The notes beneath the pieces were generated by a model. It was not told the origin of the DNA, did no database searches, and worked only from the letters and a program-made list of their open reading frames with translations. Positions 18,647 through 27,705 of a DNA stretch of 64,000 nt are shown here, piece after piece. The stretch's first letter is position 1. Each line of letters starts with the position of its first letter. This stretch comes from Alcaligenes sp. SORT26 (GTDB lineage: Bacteria > Pseudomonadota > Gammaproteobacteria > Burkholderiales > Burkholderiaceae_B). The translations under genes and the position numbers were made by a program. The stretch is taken from the NCBI RefSeq assembly GCF_017377875.1, contig NZ_CP070975.1:186001-250000 (forward strand), in the 5' to 3' direction.

Positions 18647-19798
18647 ATGGCAGAAGACAGCGATCTCGAAAAAACAGAACCGGCCTCACCCCGGCGCCTG
18701 GAAAAGGCGCGGGAAGAAGGGCAGGTGGCGCGTTCCAGAGAGCTGACGACCTTCCTGATGCTGCTGGCTGGAATTGGCGGAATCTGGGTCGGGGCCAGCT
18801 ATTTGTACGAAACCTTTGGCGGCATTGTGCGCCGTAGCGTCTGGTTTGATCCGCGTGTTGCGCATGATCCCAGCGCGATGGTGGTGCAAGCGGCCGGTCT
18901 GGCCGGGGAGGCTTTGAAAGGCCTGGCGCCTTTATTCCTGTTGCTGGTGGTCGTAGCGATTTTTGCGTCTATTGCCTTGGGTGGGATGAGCTTTAGCGGC
19001 AAGGCCTTGCAGCCCAAGTTCGAGCGCATGAATCCGGCCAAGGGCATCAAGCGCATGTTTTCGATGCAGACCGTGGTGGAGCTGATCAAGACCTTGGCCA
19101 AAGCCGGTCTGGTGGGTTCCGTTGCCGTCTATGTGATCTGGACCGAGCGCGAGCAGATGACGGCCTTGATGTATGTGCATCCTACGGCGGCCATTGCCAC
19201 GGGGATGACGCTGATCATCAAGTGCTGTGCCTTGATTGCCGCCAGCCTGCTGGTGATTGTGCTGATTGATGCGCCCTGGCAGTTGTGGAGTTTTTACAAG
19301 AAGCTGCGCATGTCACGCCAGGATGTAAAGGAAGAGCACAAGGAAAGTGAGGGCGATCCGCATGTGAAAGGGCGCATCCGGCAGCAGCAACGGTCCATGG
19401 CCCGTTCGCGCATGATGTCCCAGGTGCCCGGTGCTGATGTGGTGGTGACCAACCCGACGCATTATGCGGTGGCCTTGAAGTATCAGGATGGCAAGAGCGC
19501 CGCGCCGCGTGTGGTTGCCAAGGGAACAGGTTTGATTGCCGCCAAGATTCGTGGGCTGGCAGCAGAAAATAAGGTGGCGACACTGGAGGCTCCCGCGCTG
19601 GCGCGGGCTTTGTACTTCAACGTCGAACTGGAGCGCGAGATTCCGGTGGATTTGTACTCGGCCGTGGCCGAAGTGCTGGCCTGGGTTTATCAGCTTCGTA
19701 ACTGGAACAAAGGGCAGGGCGAGCGCCCGATTGTGCCTACCCGATTGAAGGTGCCGACTGGCATGGATGAAGGTCCACTGCGTTCGCGCAAACACTAA
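18647..19798 (+). CDS. flhB: Flagellar export switch protein FlhB
   Basis: 383 residues. It has four membrane helices (about 35-55, 90-112, 145-165 and 185-208), then a cytoplasmic domain with the autocleavage site Asn269-Pro-Thr-His272. It controls the change from rod/hook to filament export together with FliK. It heads flhB-flhA-flhF after a 150-bp gap, where a middle-class promoter is expected. Compare the short second FlhB C-domain protein at 54816-55136. Confidence 0.97.
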   Translation: MAEDSDLEKTEPASPRRLEKAREEGQVARSRELTTFLMLLAGIGGIWVGASYLYETFGGIVRRSVWFDPRVAHDPSAMVVQAAGLAGEALKGLAPLFLLLVVVAIFASIALGGMSFSGKALQPKFERMNPAKGIKRMFSMQTVVELIKTLAKAGLVGSVAVYVIWTEREQMTALMYVHPTAAIATGMTLIIKCCALIAASLLVIVLIDAPWQLWSFYKKLRMSRQDVKEEHKESEGDPHVKGRIRQQQRSMARSRMMSQVPGADVVVTNPTHYAVALKYQDGKSAAPRVVAKGTGLIAAKIRGLAAENKVATLEAPALARALYFNVELEREIPVDLYSAVAEVLAWVYQLRNWNKGQGERPIVPTRLKVPTGMDEGPLRSRKH

Positions 19799-19803
19799 AA
19801 GCA

Positions 19804-21915
19804 ATGAACAATTTTTTTGCCTCACTGAAACAAAACGGTGGTCAACACGCCCGGCTTCTAGCGGGCCCGATACTGATCCTCATGGTCATGGCCATGATGA
19901 TTCTGCCCTTGCCTCCGTTTCTGCTGGACCTGCTGTTTACCTTTAACATCGCCCTGGCCGTCATGATCTTGCTGGTGGCCATGTTCACCAAAAAGCCACT
20001 GGATTTTGCGGCTTTCCCGGCGGTGCTGCTGTTTGCCACCTTGTTGCGTCTGGCCCTGAACGTGGCCTCCACGCGGGTGGTGCTGATGAACGGCCACAAA
20101 GGCCCGGATGCCGCCGGTCAGGTGATTGAGGCCTTTGGTCACTTTCTGGTGGGCGGGAACTTTGCTGTTGGCCTGATCGTGTTTGTGATTCTGGTCATCA
20201 TCAACTTTGTGGTGATTACCAAGGGTGCGGGCCGTATTGCAGAAGTGGGCGCACGCTTTACGCTGGACGCCTTGCCGGGCAAGCAGATGGCCATTGACGC
20301 CGATCTGAATGCTGGCCTGATCGGCGAGGACGATGCGCGTCGTCGTCGGACTGAAGTCTCGCAAGAGGCCGAGTTCTACGGCTCCATGGACGGTGCCAGT
20401 AAGTTTGTGCGTGGGGATGCGGTCGCCGGTCTGCTGATCATGGTGATCAACGTGATTGGTGGCCTGATTATCGGCGTCTTGCAGCACGGCTTGTCCTTCT
20501 CGGAAGCAGGTCGCGTCTATACCTTGCTGACCATAGGTGATGGCCTGGTCGCACAGATTCCAGCCCTGATTATTTCTACCGCAGCCGGTGTGGTGGTCTC
20601 GCGTGTGGCCACTGATCAGGACGTGGGCCAGCAGATGGTCAGCCAGCTTTTTAGCAATCCCATGGTGCTGTACATCACGGCCGGGATTCTGGGGCTGATG
20701 GGTTTGATTCCCGGCATGCCCAATCTGGTCTTCTTGCTCTTGGCCGCCATTTTGGGCGCGGGTGCCTGGATGATGAAAAAACATCAGGCCGAACAGGTGC
20801 AACAGGCCAACGAGCCTAATGATGAGGTCCAGGCTGCGGCAGATTCAGCGGCTAGCGAAGCAAGCTGGAATGACGTTTCCATGGTGGACCCTCTGGGTCT
20901 GGAAGTGGGCTACCGGCTGATCTCCTTGGTGGACCATGCACAAAATGGCGAGTTGCTGCATCGCATCCGCAGCTTGCGTAAAAAGTTCGCACAGGAAGTC
21001 GGCTTTTTGCCGCCCGTGGTTCACATTCGGGACAATCTGGAGCTGAAGCCCAACGATTACCGCATCTTGCTGGCCGGGGTGGAAATTGGCCGTGGCACCG
21101 CCACGCCGGGGCAATGGCTGGCGATTGATCCCGGTGGGGTGACCATGAAGTTGCCCGGTACGCCCACGACAGATCCGGCCTTTGGGCTGCCAGCGGTCTG
21201 GGTGGATGTCAGCCTACGTGAACAGGCCCAGATTGCGGGCTACACCGTGGTGGATGCCAGTACCGTAATTGCGACCCATATCAATCATTTGCTGCATCGT
21301 CATGGAGCCGATTTGCTGGGCCGTCAGGAAGTGCAACAGTTGCTGGATCACGTGGGTCGCGAAGCGCCCAAGCTGGTCGAAGATTTTGTACCGCAAACGC
21401 TTTCTCTCAGTCTCTTGCTTAAAGTCTTGCGCGGTCTGTTGGCCGAAGATGTGCCGATTCGCGATATGCGCAGCATTGTGGAAACCTTGGCTGAACATGC
21501 GCCTCGTATTCTGGCCCCCGGTGCGGTTGCTCCCGGCCATGAAGCGGGCGAGCTGCTCTCGGTTCTGCGGGTTGCCTTGGGCCGCGCCATTGTGCAGCAG
21601 TGGTTCCCCGGCGAGGGCGAGTTGCGTGTGATCGGTCTGGATGCCCGTCTGGAGCGGGTAATGACGCAGGCGCTGACCAGTAGCGGTGCCCTGGAGCCGG
21701 GTCTGGCCGAGTCCGTGCTGACCGATGCCATGCGTGCCGCCCAGTTCCAGGAAGAGCATGGGGACCCGCCTGTGCTGGTCGTCCCACCGATTTTGCGGGC
21801 CACCTTGTCCCGTTTCTTGCGTCATCACATTCCACAACTGGGTGTCTTGTCCAACGCTGAAATCCCTGAAGAACGCATCCTTCGGGTCACCACCATTATT
21901 GGTCAGTCTGAATGA
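19804..21915 (+). CDS. flhA: Flagellar export gate protein FlhA
   Basis: 703 residues. About eight membrane helices occupy the first 330. The conserved cytoplasmic FHIPEP-region loop follows helix 4 (GRIAEVGARFTLDALPGKQMAID split by RF), and a large C-terminal domain docks chaperone-substrate complexes. It forms the nonameric ring of the type III export gate. It starts 5 nt after flhB and overlaps flhF by 4 nt (ATGA). Confidence 0.97.
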   Translation: MNNFFASLKQNGGQHARLLAGPILILMVMAMMILPLPPFLLDLLFTFNIALAVMILLVAMFTKKPLDFAAFPAVLLFATLLRLALNVASTRVVLMNGHKGPDAAGQVIEAFGHFLVGGNFAVGLIVFVILVIINFVVITKGAGRIAEVGARFTLDALPGKQMAIDADLNAGLIGEDDARRRRTEVSQEAEFYGSMDGASKFVRGDAVAGLLIMVINVIGGLIIGVLQHGLSFSEAGRVYTLLTIGDGLVAQIPALIISTAAGVVVSRVATDQDVGQQMVSQLFSNPMVLYITAGILGLMGLIPGMPNLVFLLLAAILGAGAWMMKKHQAEQVQQANEPNDEVQAAADSAASEASWNDVSMVDPLGLEVGYRLISLVDHAQNGELLHRIRSLRKKFAQEVGFLPPVVHIRDNLELKPNDYRILLAGVEIGRGTATPGQWLAIDPGGVTMKLPGTPTTDPAFGLPAVWVDVSLREQAQIAGYTVVDASTVIATHINHLLHRHGADLLGRQEVQQLLDHVGREAPKLVEDFVPQTLSLSLLLKVLRGLLAEDVPIRDMRSIVETLAEHAPRILAPGAVAPGHEAGELLSVLRVALGRAIVQQWFPGEGELRVIGLDARLERVMTQALTSSGALEPGLAESVLTDAMRAAQFQEEHGDPPVLVVPPILRATLSRFLRHHIPQLGVLSNAEIPEERILRVTTIIGQSE

Positions 21916-24260
21916 ATATAAGTCGCTTTTTTGGTAGTACCAGCCGTGAAGCCATGCGTCAGGTGCGCCTGGCGCTGGGGCCTGAGGCCTTGATTGTCTC
22001 CAACCGTCGAGTCAATGGCGGGGTCGAGATTCTGGCGACCGATTCCAGCTCTGTGCCCGGTGGTGCCACCGAGCGCGCTCCCATGCCGGGCAATGTGCCA
22101 CATCAAGCGGCAGGTATTCGTCAGCAGGAAATGGCTGCGCCGCCTGCGGCTGATAATGTCATGGGCGCGATCGGGGCATTGCGCGGTGCTCTGGAAGGAC
22201 GCATGGACGATCTGGTCTGGAGCCATCAGATGCGCCGCTCGCCTGTGGCCGTCAATCTGTTCCAGAGCCTGTTGTCGCAGGGTTTCAGTACCGCCTTGCT
22301 GCGTGCCATGCTCAAGCGCTTGCCTGAAGAACTGGGTGCGCGTGCCGCTTTGCAGTGGGTGCGGACTGAACTGGAAACCCATTTGCCGGTTTTGCGTTCG
22401 GAAGATACCTTGTGGCAGCCGGGTCTGGCTCTGGCCCTGGTGGGGCCGACAGGCGTGGGTAAAACCACCACTCTGGCCAAGTTGGCAGCCCGTGCAGTGC
22501 GTCGTTTTGGTCCCGATAAAGTCGTGTTGCTAACAACCGATACCTATCGAATTGGTGCGCACGAACAATTGAAGATTTATGGCGACCTGATGCGGGTAGC
22601 CGTTCATATCGTGCAAGACGTCGCTCAACTGCGCAGTGTGATGCTGGGCGTGAGGCCTGATCAGGTCATCCTGATTGACAATATGGGCATCAGCCAGCGT
22701 GACCGTTATGTGCGTGAGCAAGCCGCTTTGCTGGCCGGTGCCGGACGCCGTGTGCAACGACTGCTGGTGCTCAATGCCGCTAGCCAGGGCGATACGCTGG
22801 ACGAAGTTGCCCGCAGCTACACCCAGGATGGCGGCACACCGCTAAGCGGCTGCATCATCTCCAAAGTAGATGAAGCGATCAAATTGGGCGGTCCTTTGGA
22901 TACCGCTATCCGCTTCAAACTGCCTATTCATTACGTCTCTAACGGTCAAAAAGTCCCGGAAGATTTGCGCTTCATGAGCGCGGCTGAACTGGTCGACTCT
23001 GCTTTGCAAGTGCGCGAGAGCCAACGGCCCTTGTACGCGCCCAGCTCTGGTGATCTGGCGGCTTTGCTGGAAAGCGGTGGCCAATCGGCTCAAGAGCAAC
23101 AAGCCGAGGAAGACCGTCGCGCCCGCGTTTTGCCGCGTCTTTTGTCGGCGGCCTCGGCTGGTGGGCCTATCGCTCTGGAACAGGCCCGTCGCGCAGCGGC
23201 GGATCTGGATGAGCGTCTGGCCTGCGCCGAAGCCTATGATTTCTGGCGCGACCTGCATACTCCCAATGCCCCCGTTCAGGACGGGGCAGCGGCGCAGCGG
23301 GCTGAAGGCTTGATGCGTGCTGCGTGCCAGGAAGTCAGTGAAGGCAATGTTTCCCGTCTGCTGGTGATCCATGCTGATCATCAAGCGGCGGACGGCCAGG
23401 AGCAGTGCTCGTTCAGCTTCTTGTTCAGCCCCAAAGGCCAGGCCTTGAGCGTTCCGTACTACCAACGTCAAACACCGTCGCAATGGTCGGATGTGCGTGG
23501 CGTGCGCAGCATGGAAAAGCCTGGCCCCACGCAGGCGCTGAACCAGGCCATGCAGATTTTGAATACCCAGGCCCAGCCTGTAAATTTGCTGCATATTTTC
23601 GAGGGCGGATCGCCCACCATGTGGCGTCAATGGGCCGATATGGAAGCCGATTGGCTGGCCCTGATTCCAGGTGCGACATCGCTGTGGCATAAAGATGGCA
23701 AGACCACACCCAATGCCTTGGGTAAACAGTTGTCTTTTCACGCTATTCCTGATCTGGCAGCCCGCCTGCATCTGGAAACCTTGGGCCGCGCCAAGCTGGG
23801 TGAAATTGCTTTGTGGTACGCCGTGGAGCCGGTGCAACTGCGACAACGCAACGCCGAGCCCGTGCATCTGGATCTGATCATTCTGCGCACGGTGCGTCGC
23901 CATGATGGCAAAGTGCTGAAAACCCGCTTTGCCCTGATGCACCAACGTGCAGGCTCCGAGGCCATCGCCCCGGCCAGCCTGGCCTGCTACATGATGCTGC
24001 GCAGCGAAGTACAGGAAATGGCGCGACTGCTGGGCACCGTACGTGGCATTTTGCCTGTCAGCAATTCCGAGTTTGAAGAAGAATTGAATCTGCTGGCGGC
24101 CGCACAATTAACCCTGGCTTCGTGGGACTTGTTACAAGCGCCCGATAATTTGGGTGTACGCCAACTCAGCGCGCGTTTGCTGGGCAAACCGGGTCTGAAG
24201 TCCGGGCAGTCGGTGGATGCACTGGTGAAGATGCTGGTGCTGAAAGAGGCGATGAGTTAA
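21912..24260 (+). CDS. flhF: Flagellar SRP-like GTPase FlhF with long C-terminal extension
   Basis: 782 residues, about twice many FlhF proteins. Residues 1-55 carry the FlhF start (REAMRQVRLALGPEALIVSNRR). The NG GTPase region (about 110-370) has P-loop GPTGVGKTTT (178-187), TTDTYRIGAHEQLKIYGDLM and SKVDEAIKLGG. The G3 motif, normally DTxG, reads DNMG (256-259), so a usual Thr is replaced. Residues about 375-782 form an extra region without recognised domains. FlhF places flagella and supports export-gate assembly. No flhG/fleN follows; the gene ends at a terminator. Confidence 0.92.
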   Translation: MNISRFFGSTSREAMRQVRLALGPEALIVSNRRVNGGVEILATDSSSVPGGATERAPMPGNVPHQAAGIRQQEMAAPPAADNVMGAIGALRGALEGRMDDLVWSHQMRRSPVAVNLFQSLLSQGFSTALLRAMLKRLPEELGARAALQWVRTELETHLPVLRSEDTLWQPGLALALVGPTGVGKTTTLAKLAARAVRRFGPDKVVLLTTDTYRIGAHEQLKIYGDLMRVAVHIVQDVAQLRSVMLGVRPDQVILIDNMGISQRDRYVREQAALLAGAGRRVQRLLVLNAASQGDTLDEVARSYTQDGGTPLSGCIISKVDEAIKLGGPLDTAIRFKLPIHYVSNGQKVPEDLRFMSAAELVDSALQVRESQRPLYAPSSGDLAALLESGGQSAQEQQAEEDRRARVLPRLLSAASAGGPIALEQARRAAADLDERLACAEAYDFWRDLHTPNAPVQDGAAAQRAEGLMRAACQEVSEGNVSRLLVIHADHQAADGQEQCSFSFLFSPKGQALSVPYYQRQTPSQWSDVRGVRSMEKPGPTQALNQAMQILNTQAQPVNLLHIFEGGSPTMWRQWADMEADWLALIPGATSLWHKDGKTTPNALGKQLSFHAIPDLAARLHLETLGRAKLGEIALWYAVEPVQLRQRNAEPVHLDLIILRTVRRHDGKVLKTRFALMHQRAGSEAIAPASLACYMMLRSEVQEMARLLGTVRGILPVSNSEFEEELNLLAAAQLTLASWDLLQAPDNLGVRQLSARLLGKPGLKSGQSVDALVKMLVLKEAMS

Positions 24261-24274
24261 ATCCAGCGAGATTG

Positions 24275-24304
24275 AAAAAGCCTGCCAAACGGCAGGCTTT
24301 TTTT
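24275..24304. terminator. Bidirectional terminator between flhF and flgN
   Basis: Stem AAAAAGCCTGCC / GGCAGGCTTTTT with a 4-nt loop, with T runs on both strands. It serves flhBAF (plus) and, about 80 nt past its stop, flgN (minus). Confidence 0.9.
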
Positions 24305-24383
24305 ATATCTGTCAGAGTAGGGCTTTGGCTTGGCCTGCTTCTCTTTCAGTATTCGGCATGACGCTGCTGGCGTTTGCTCAGTT

Positions 24384-24833
24384 CTAAACCTTCAAACTCA
24401 AGGAAGACTGCGTACTCTGAGTTTTGCCGGACGCATCGTAAAAGGTATTGCGTCCCGTGAAGGCTTCCAGTGCGTCCAGGTTTTGCTGGGTATCTGTCAG
24501 AAAGGTATCCACCAGGATGCGGTTGTTGTCGCTGGAGTTTCGGACCTTCTCGCTCAGTGCAATGAGCTGCTCCAGCTCTTCTTCCAGCTCGTCTTCTTCA
24601 ACCGCGTAGCGCAGGCCTTGCAGATTGTCTTCCAGTTCGCGCTCTTGCAGGAGCTGGGCGCGGACCTGTTCCAATTGTTCGATGCGCTCTACCAACTGAT
24701 ATTTGCGCAAAGTGATCTGAGCCAGTTCGGGTGGCTCAAAGGCGCGTAACAGCAGCGTGTTTTCTTCTAGCAGAAGCTGCTCAAAGTCGAGCAGGGTCCG
24801 GGTTTGATCGGCAAGACAGGTTTGCAAAGACAT
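24384..24833 (-). CDS. flgN: Flagellar export chaperone FlgN
   Basis: 149 residues, acidic and almost wholly helical. In other bacteria it escorts the hook-filament junction proteins FlgK and FlgL to the export gate. Recognition rests on the helical, Leu-rich N-terminal half (LLDFEQLLLEENTLLL), a long Glu/Leu coiled coil and position directly after flgM (15 nt gap). Sequence conservation in this family is low. Confidence 0.85.
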   Translation of the reverse strand: MSLQTCLADQTRTLLDFEQLLLEENTLLLRAFEPPELAQITLRKYQLVERIEQLEQVRAQLLQERELEDNLQGLRYAVEEDELEEELEQLIALSEKVRNSSDNNRILVDTFLTDTQQNLDALEAFTGRNTFYDASGKTQSTQSSLSLKV

Positions 24834-24848
24834 GGCCGTTTCAGGTGA

Positions 24849-25139
24849 TTACTTGAGAAGATCGCGCACGGAGGCAATCAGGGAGTCGGCAATCCGACTG
24901 GTATCAATTTTGAGCTCGCCTGCTGCAATGGCCTCGCGCAAGGCCTCGACTTTTTTCATGTCAACGTCGGCGCTGCTGTCTTGCAGCGAATTGAGCTGGC
25001 GTGCTGCAGCGCTGAAGTCCACTTCGCTGGTGCTGCTGCTGTTGTTGTACGCCTGGCGCGTACGAGAGGCTGTCGTGCTGCGCTCGGTGGCAGACGTTTC
25101 AGCAAGGGGCGTTTTGAGGGGGGAGGGGCTGATCTTCAC
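24849..25139 (-). CDS. flgM: Anti-sigma-28 factor FlgM
   Basis: 96 residues. The disordered N-terminal half is Ser/Thr-rich. The C-terminal helices that bind FliA include VDMKKVEALREAIAAGELKI and the end SRIADSLIASVRDLL. It holds FliA inactive until it is exported through the finished hook. A sigma-28 promoter-like site lies about 40 nt upstream, giving a self-regulating loop with flgN in the same transcript. Confidence 0.95.
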   Translation of the reverse strand: MKISPSPLKTPLAETSATERSTTASRTRQAYNNSSSTSEVDFSAAARQLNSLQDSSADVDMKKVEALREAIAAGELKIDTSRIADSLIASVRDLLK

Positions 25140-25176
25140 GTGTTTCTCCGTGCGGCCTGTTCTTTGCGTTGATCTT

Positions 25177-25203
25177 GTAACGGCGCTCTGGACGCAAACT
25201 TTA
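25177..25203 (-). promoter_or_regulatory. Sigma-28 (FliA) promoter of flgMN
   Basis: Minus strand: TAAAGTTT (from 25203), then GCCGTTAC ending at 25177, with exactly 15 nt between TAAA and GCCG. The flagellar consensus is TAAAGTTT-N11-GCCGATAA; the -35 half is a full match and the -10 half 6 of 8. It lies 38 nt before the flgM start. Confidence 0.85.
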
Positions 25204-25223
25204 GCATGCTCATCGGATTTAGT

Positions 25224-25928
25224 TTAGAGAATGACCTGAACCGTAGACGCATCCAGGACGGTGGCCGAAATCACTTGCCCTGAACTGGCCTTGATCTGAA
25301 TCTGGGTGCCCGGGGCGCCGCTTTGCAGGGCCTGGCCCTCGCCAGTGGCAACAAAACCCATGCCACGCGCAATGGTGCGTACAGTTTGCCCTCGTGTGAC
25401 TGACTGCGGATCGCGCAGGGCCGAGGCGCGTACGGCGTTGCCCAAGGGGATGCGCTGGCTGGCGACATACCCAATGATCTGGTTGGGATCAATGACCACG
25501 CCATTGGCCAAGCCCAGCAAATCTCCCTCGCGCTCAATCAGATCGTCCTGATTAATGGTCTCGCCCGGATTGATACGCCGGTTGGTGACGTAGTACTGCC
25601 CCTGAATTGAAAGCGTCGCACTAATAGAGGTGCTCCAGCTTTGCGGGCTCAGGCAGCGCACGCCAATACTCATGCGTGAGCGCAGGCGCTGGCCGCTGGG
25701 CAGAAAAATCTGGTTCTGGGTGCAGGCGGGCATAGCGCTCAGGCGCGAGCTATCCAGGGTGATCGTGGCGATGCCGGGATACATCTGCGCCTGCTTGAGC
25801 AAATAGTCCTGTGCCTGATCCTGCATGGCTTGCACGCTTAAGGGCTGGACCGTCTCTTGAGCGCGCACCGGCGCTGTCGCACCCAGGGTGAACAGGCATA
25901 CGCAGATCAGGAGTCTATATAAGGTCAT
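25224..25928 (-). CDS. flgA: Flagellar P-ring assembly chaperone FlgA
   Basis: 234 residues with a Sec signal peptide (cleavage after about VRA, residue 23). A SAF-type domain in the C-terminal half contains NPGETINQDDLIE and RIPLGNAVRASALRDPQSV. It works in the periplasm to help FlgI polymerise into the P ring. It is divergent from flgB across about 175 bp, with a FlhDC-box-like element between. It ends 84 nt before flgM, whose own promoter lies in that gap. Confidence 0.95.
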   Translation of the reverse strand: MTLYRLLICVCLFTLGATAPVRAQETVQPLSVQAMQDQAQDYLLKQAQMYPGIATITLDSSRLSAMPACTQNQIFLPSGQRLRSRMSIGVRCLSPQSWSTSISATLSIQGQYYVTNRRINPGETINQDDLIEREGDLLGLANGVVIDPNQIIGYVASQRIPLGNAVRASALRDPQSVTRGQTVRTIARGMGFVATGEGQALQSGAPGTQIQIKASSGQVISATVLDASTVQVIL

Positions 25929-25967
25929 GGCTGAATTTTACGGACTCAGCCGCCAGGTCAAGAGCTG

Positions 25968-25986
25968 AACTGGCCGATAAATAGCG
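25968..25986 (+). promoter_or_regulatory. FlhDC-box-like site between flgA and flgB
   Basis: AACTGGCCGATAAATAGCG resembles the enteric FlhD4C2 half-site (AATGGC..AAATAGCG); the AAATAGCG part is exact. It sits 40 nt upstream of flgA and 117 nt upstream of flgB, a natural place to drive both middle-class operons. The second inverted half-site is not convincing. The embedded GCCGATAA lacks a -35 element at sigma-28 spacing. Confidence 0.5.
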
Positions 25987-26102
25987 TTTTGTTCCCGGGT
26001 TTGTGATGGGGTGCCTCTGGCTACCATTCTGTTATGGCGGTGAAAAGGCGTGCGCGCGTTCACTGGATCTCAAACTTGAACACAGAATATTGGCTTGACT
26101 CC

Positions 26103-26519
26103 ATGATTGATCGCATCGGTGAGCACCTGAAGTTTTACCAGACGGCCCTGGCTGTGCGCCAGGAGCGCCAGGAAGTGCTGGCCTCCAATATTGCCAATGC
26201 CGACACGCCTAATTACAAGGCTCGGGATATGGACTTTACGGCCACCTTGAAGGCCGCTTTAGGGGGGCAGGGCCAGATGGCATTGCCCAATACCAGCTTG
26301 TCCCTGACCTCGGCTCGCCATATTCCTGCCCAGGCAGCCCGCCTGCCCAGTACTGACGAGTTGCTGTATCGCGTCCCTGTGCAACCTTCCCTTGATGGCA
26401 ATACGGTCGAGATGGATGTGGAGCGCATGCAATTTGCCGATAACACCTTGCACTATCAAAGCACGATCAACCTGGCTTCCCAGCGTTTGAAAGGCTTGAT
26501 GGCTGCCTTGCAACAGTAA
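26103..26519 (+). CDS. flgB: Flagellar proximal rod protein FlgB
   Basis: 138 residues. It begins MIDRIGEHLKFYQTALAVRQ with the rod-family motif VLASNIANADTPNYKARD, and ends with the heptad-rich helix YQSTINLASQRLKGLMAAL. It forms the proximal rod with FlgC, FlgF and FliE. The ATG at 26103 matches the family start; the frame stays open 69 nt upstream with no conservation. No strong ribosome site is visible. First gene of flgB-J. Confidence 0.94.
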   Translation: MIDRIGEHLKFYQTALAVRQERQEVLASNIANADTPNYKARDMDFTATLKAALGGQGQMALPNTSLSLTSARHIPAQAARLPSTDELLYRVPVQPSLDGNTVEMDVERMQFADNTLHYQSTINLASQRLKGLMAALQQ

Positions 26520-26531
26520 TAGCGAGTCCTC

Positions 26532-26936
26532 ATGTCCAGTTTCAGTATTTTTCAGATTGCCGGTTCTGCCATGACGGCGCAATCCCAGCGCTTGAACGTG
26601 TCGGCCAGCAACCTGGCTAACGCCGATAGCGTGGTCGGGCCGGATGGCCAGCCTTACAAGGCTCGCCAGGTTGTGTTTCAGATGACCCCCCAGGGCAATA
26701 GCCCCATTGGTGGCGTGCAAGTGGTGGGTGTGCAGGAAAGCGATGCCCCCGGCCGCCTGCAATACGACCCCAGCAACCCGTACGCCGACGCGCAAGGCTA
26801 CGTAACTTTGCCCAACGTAGATGTAGTGGCCGAGACCGTGAATATGCTGGCCGCATCGCGTTCGTATCAGGCCAATGTGGAAGTGGTGAACACCTCCAAG
26901 AATCTGATGTTGCGCACCTTGACTATTGGTCAGTAA
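26532..26936 (+). CDS. flgC: Flagellar proximal rod protein FlgC
   Basis: 134 residues of normal length. The N-terminus [20 protein letters not shown] leads into NLANADS, then YKARQVVFQ. The C-terminus [20 protein letters not shown] is diagnostic of FlgC/FlgG-type axial proteins. It is 12 nt after flgB. Confidence 0.97.
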   Translation: MSSFSIFQIAGSAMTAQSQRLNVSASNLANADSVVGPDGQPYKARQVVFQMTPQGNSPIGGVQVVGVQESDAPGRLQYDPSNPYADAQGYVTLPNVDVVAETVNMLAASRSYQANVEVVNTSKNLMLRTLTIGQ

Positions 26937-26958
26937 GCCGGATTACGGAAGATAAAGC

Positions 26959-27651
26959 ATGAGCACAGTGAATAACGATCGCACGGCCCTGGACCCTACC
27001 GCAGGGGCGATGGCCGGGGTGGATGCCCGCAACAAAAGCGCCATGGCAGAGACGGAAGACCGCTTTCTGACCATGTTGATTACGCAGTTGCGCAATCAGG
27101 ATCCTTTGAACCCCATGGATAACGCCCAGGTCACGACCCAAATGGCGCAGATGTCCACGGTAGCCGGGATTCAGCAATTGAATACCACCTTGATGGCTGT
27201 GGCCGGGCAGATGGATGTCAGCCAGTCCATGCAGGCCGCCAATCTGATTGGCAAAGAGGTCTTGGTGCCGGGCGAGAAAGTCGCACTGGGTACGAACCAG
27301 GAAGGTGAGAAAGTCGCGATGCCTTTTGGTATTGACCTGGTGAGCGGTACGACATCAACCAAGATCTTTATCAAGGATAGCAGCGGCAAGGTGGTGCGCG
27401 AGTTTGATGAAGGCCCGATGAAAGCCGGAGTCTATTCCAAAGAGTGGGATGGCCTGGATAACGATGGTTCACCGCTGGCCGATGGTGCGTACACCGTCAG
27501 TGTGCTGGCCAGTAACGATGGCACTGCCGTCACAGCCAGCCCATTGACGCATGGCAAGGTCGATAGCGTGGCTTACACCTCTAGCGGTTTGATGCTGGAT
27601 CTTGGCCTGGCGGGTTCGTTCTCCCTGCTGGATATACGCAAAATCATGTAA
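26959..27651 (+). CDS. flgD: Hook assembly scaffold FlgD
   Basis: 230 residues. The N-terminal export segment contains DRFLTMLITQLRNQDPLNPM and AQMSTVAGIQQLN. A C-terminal FlgD Ig-like/FLN region follows (GKVVREFDEGPMKAG, WDGLDNDGSPLADGAYTV). It caps the growing hook so that FlgE can add on, then is discarded. It lies directly before flgE. Confidence 0.96.
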   Translation: MSTVNNDRTALDPTAGAMAGVDARNKSAMAETEDRFLTMLITQLRNQDPLNPMDNAQVTTQMAQMSTVAGIQQLNTTLMAVAGQMDVSQSMQAANLIGKEVLVPGEKVALGTNQEGEKVAMPFGIDLVSGTTSTKIFIKDSSGKVVREFDEGPMKAGVYSKEWDGLDNDGSPLADGAYTVSVLASNDGTAVTASPLTHGKVDSVAYTSSGLMLDLGLAGSFSLLDIRKIM

Positions 27652-27705
27652 GCGCCGCTCGCCCCATAAGCGGGCTGGGCCAACACGACATTAAAAGGAA
27701 AATTC

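Noticed and set aside
25973-25980. Exact GCCGATAA as a sigma-28 -10 box
   Set aside because: No TAAA-like -35 at 15 nt upstream; better read as part of the FlhDC-box-like site.
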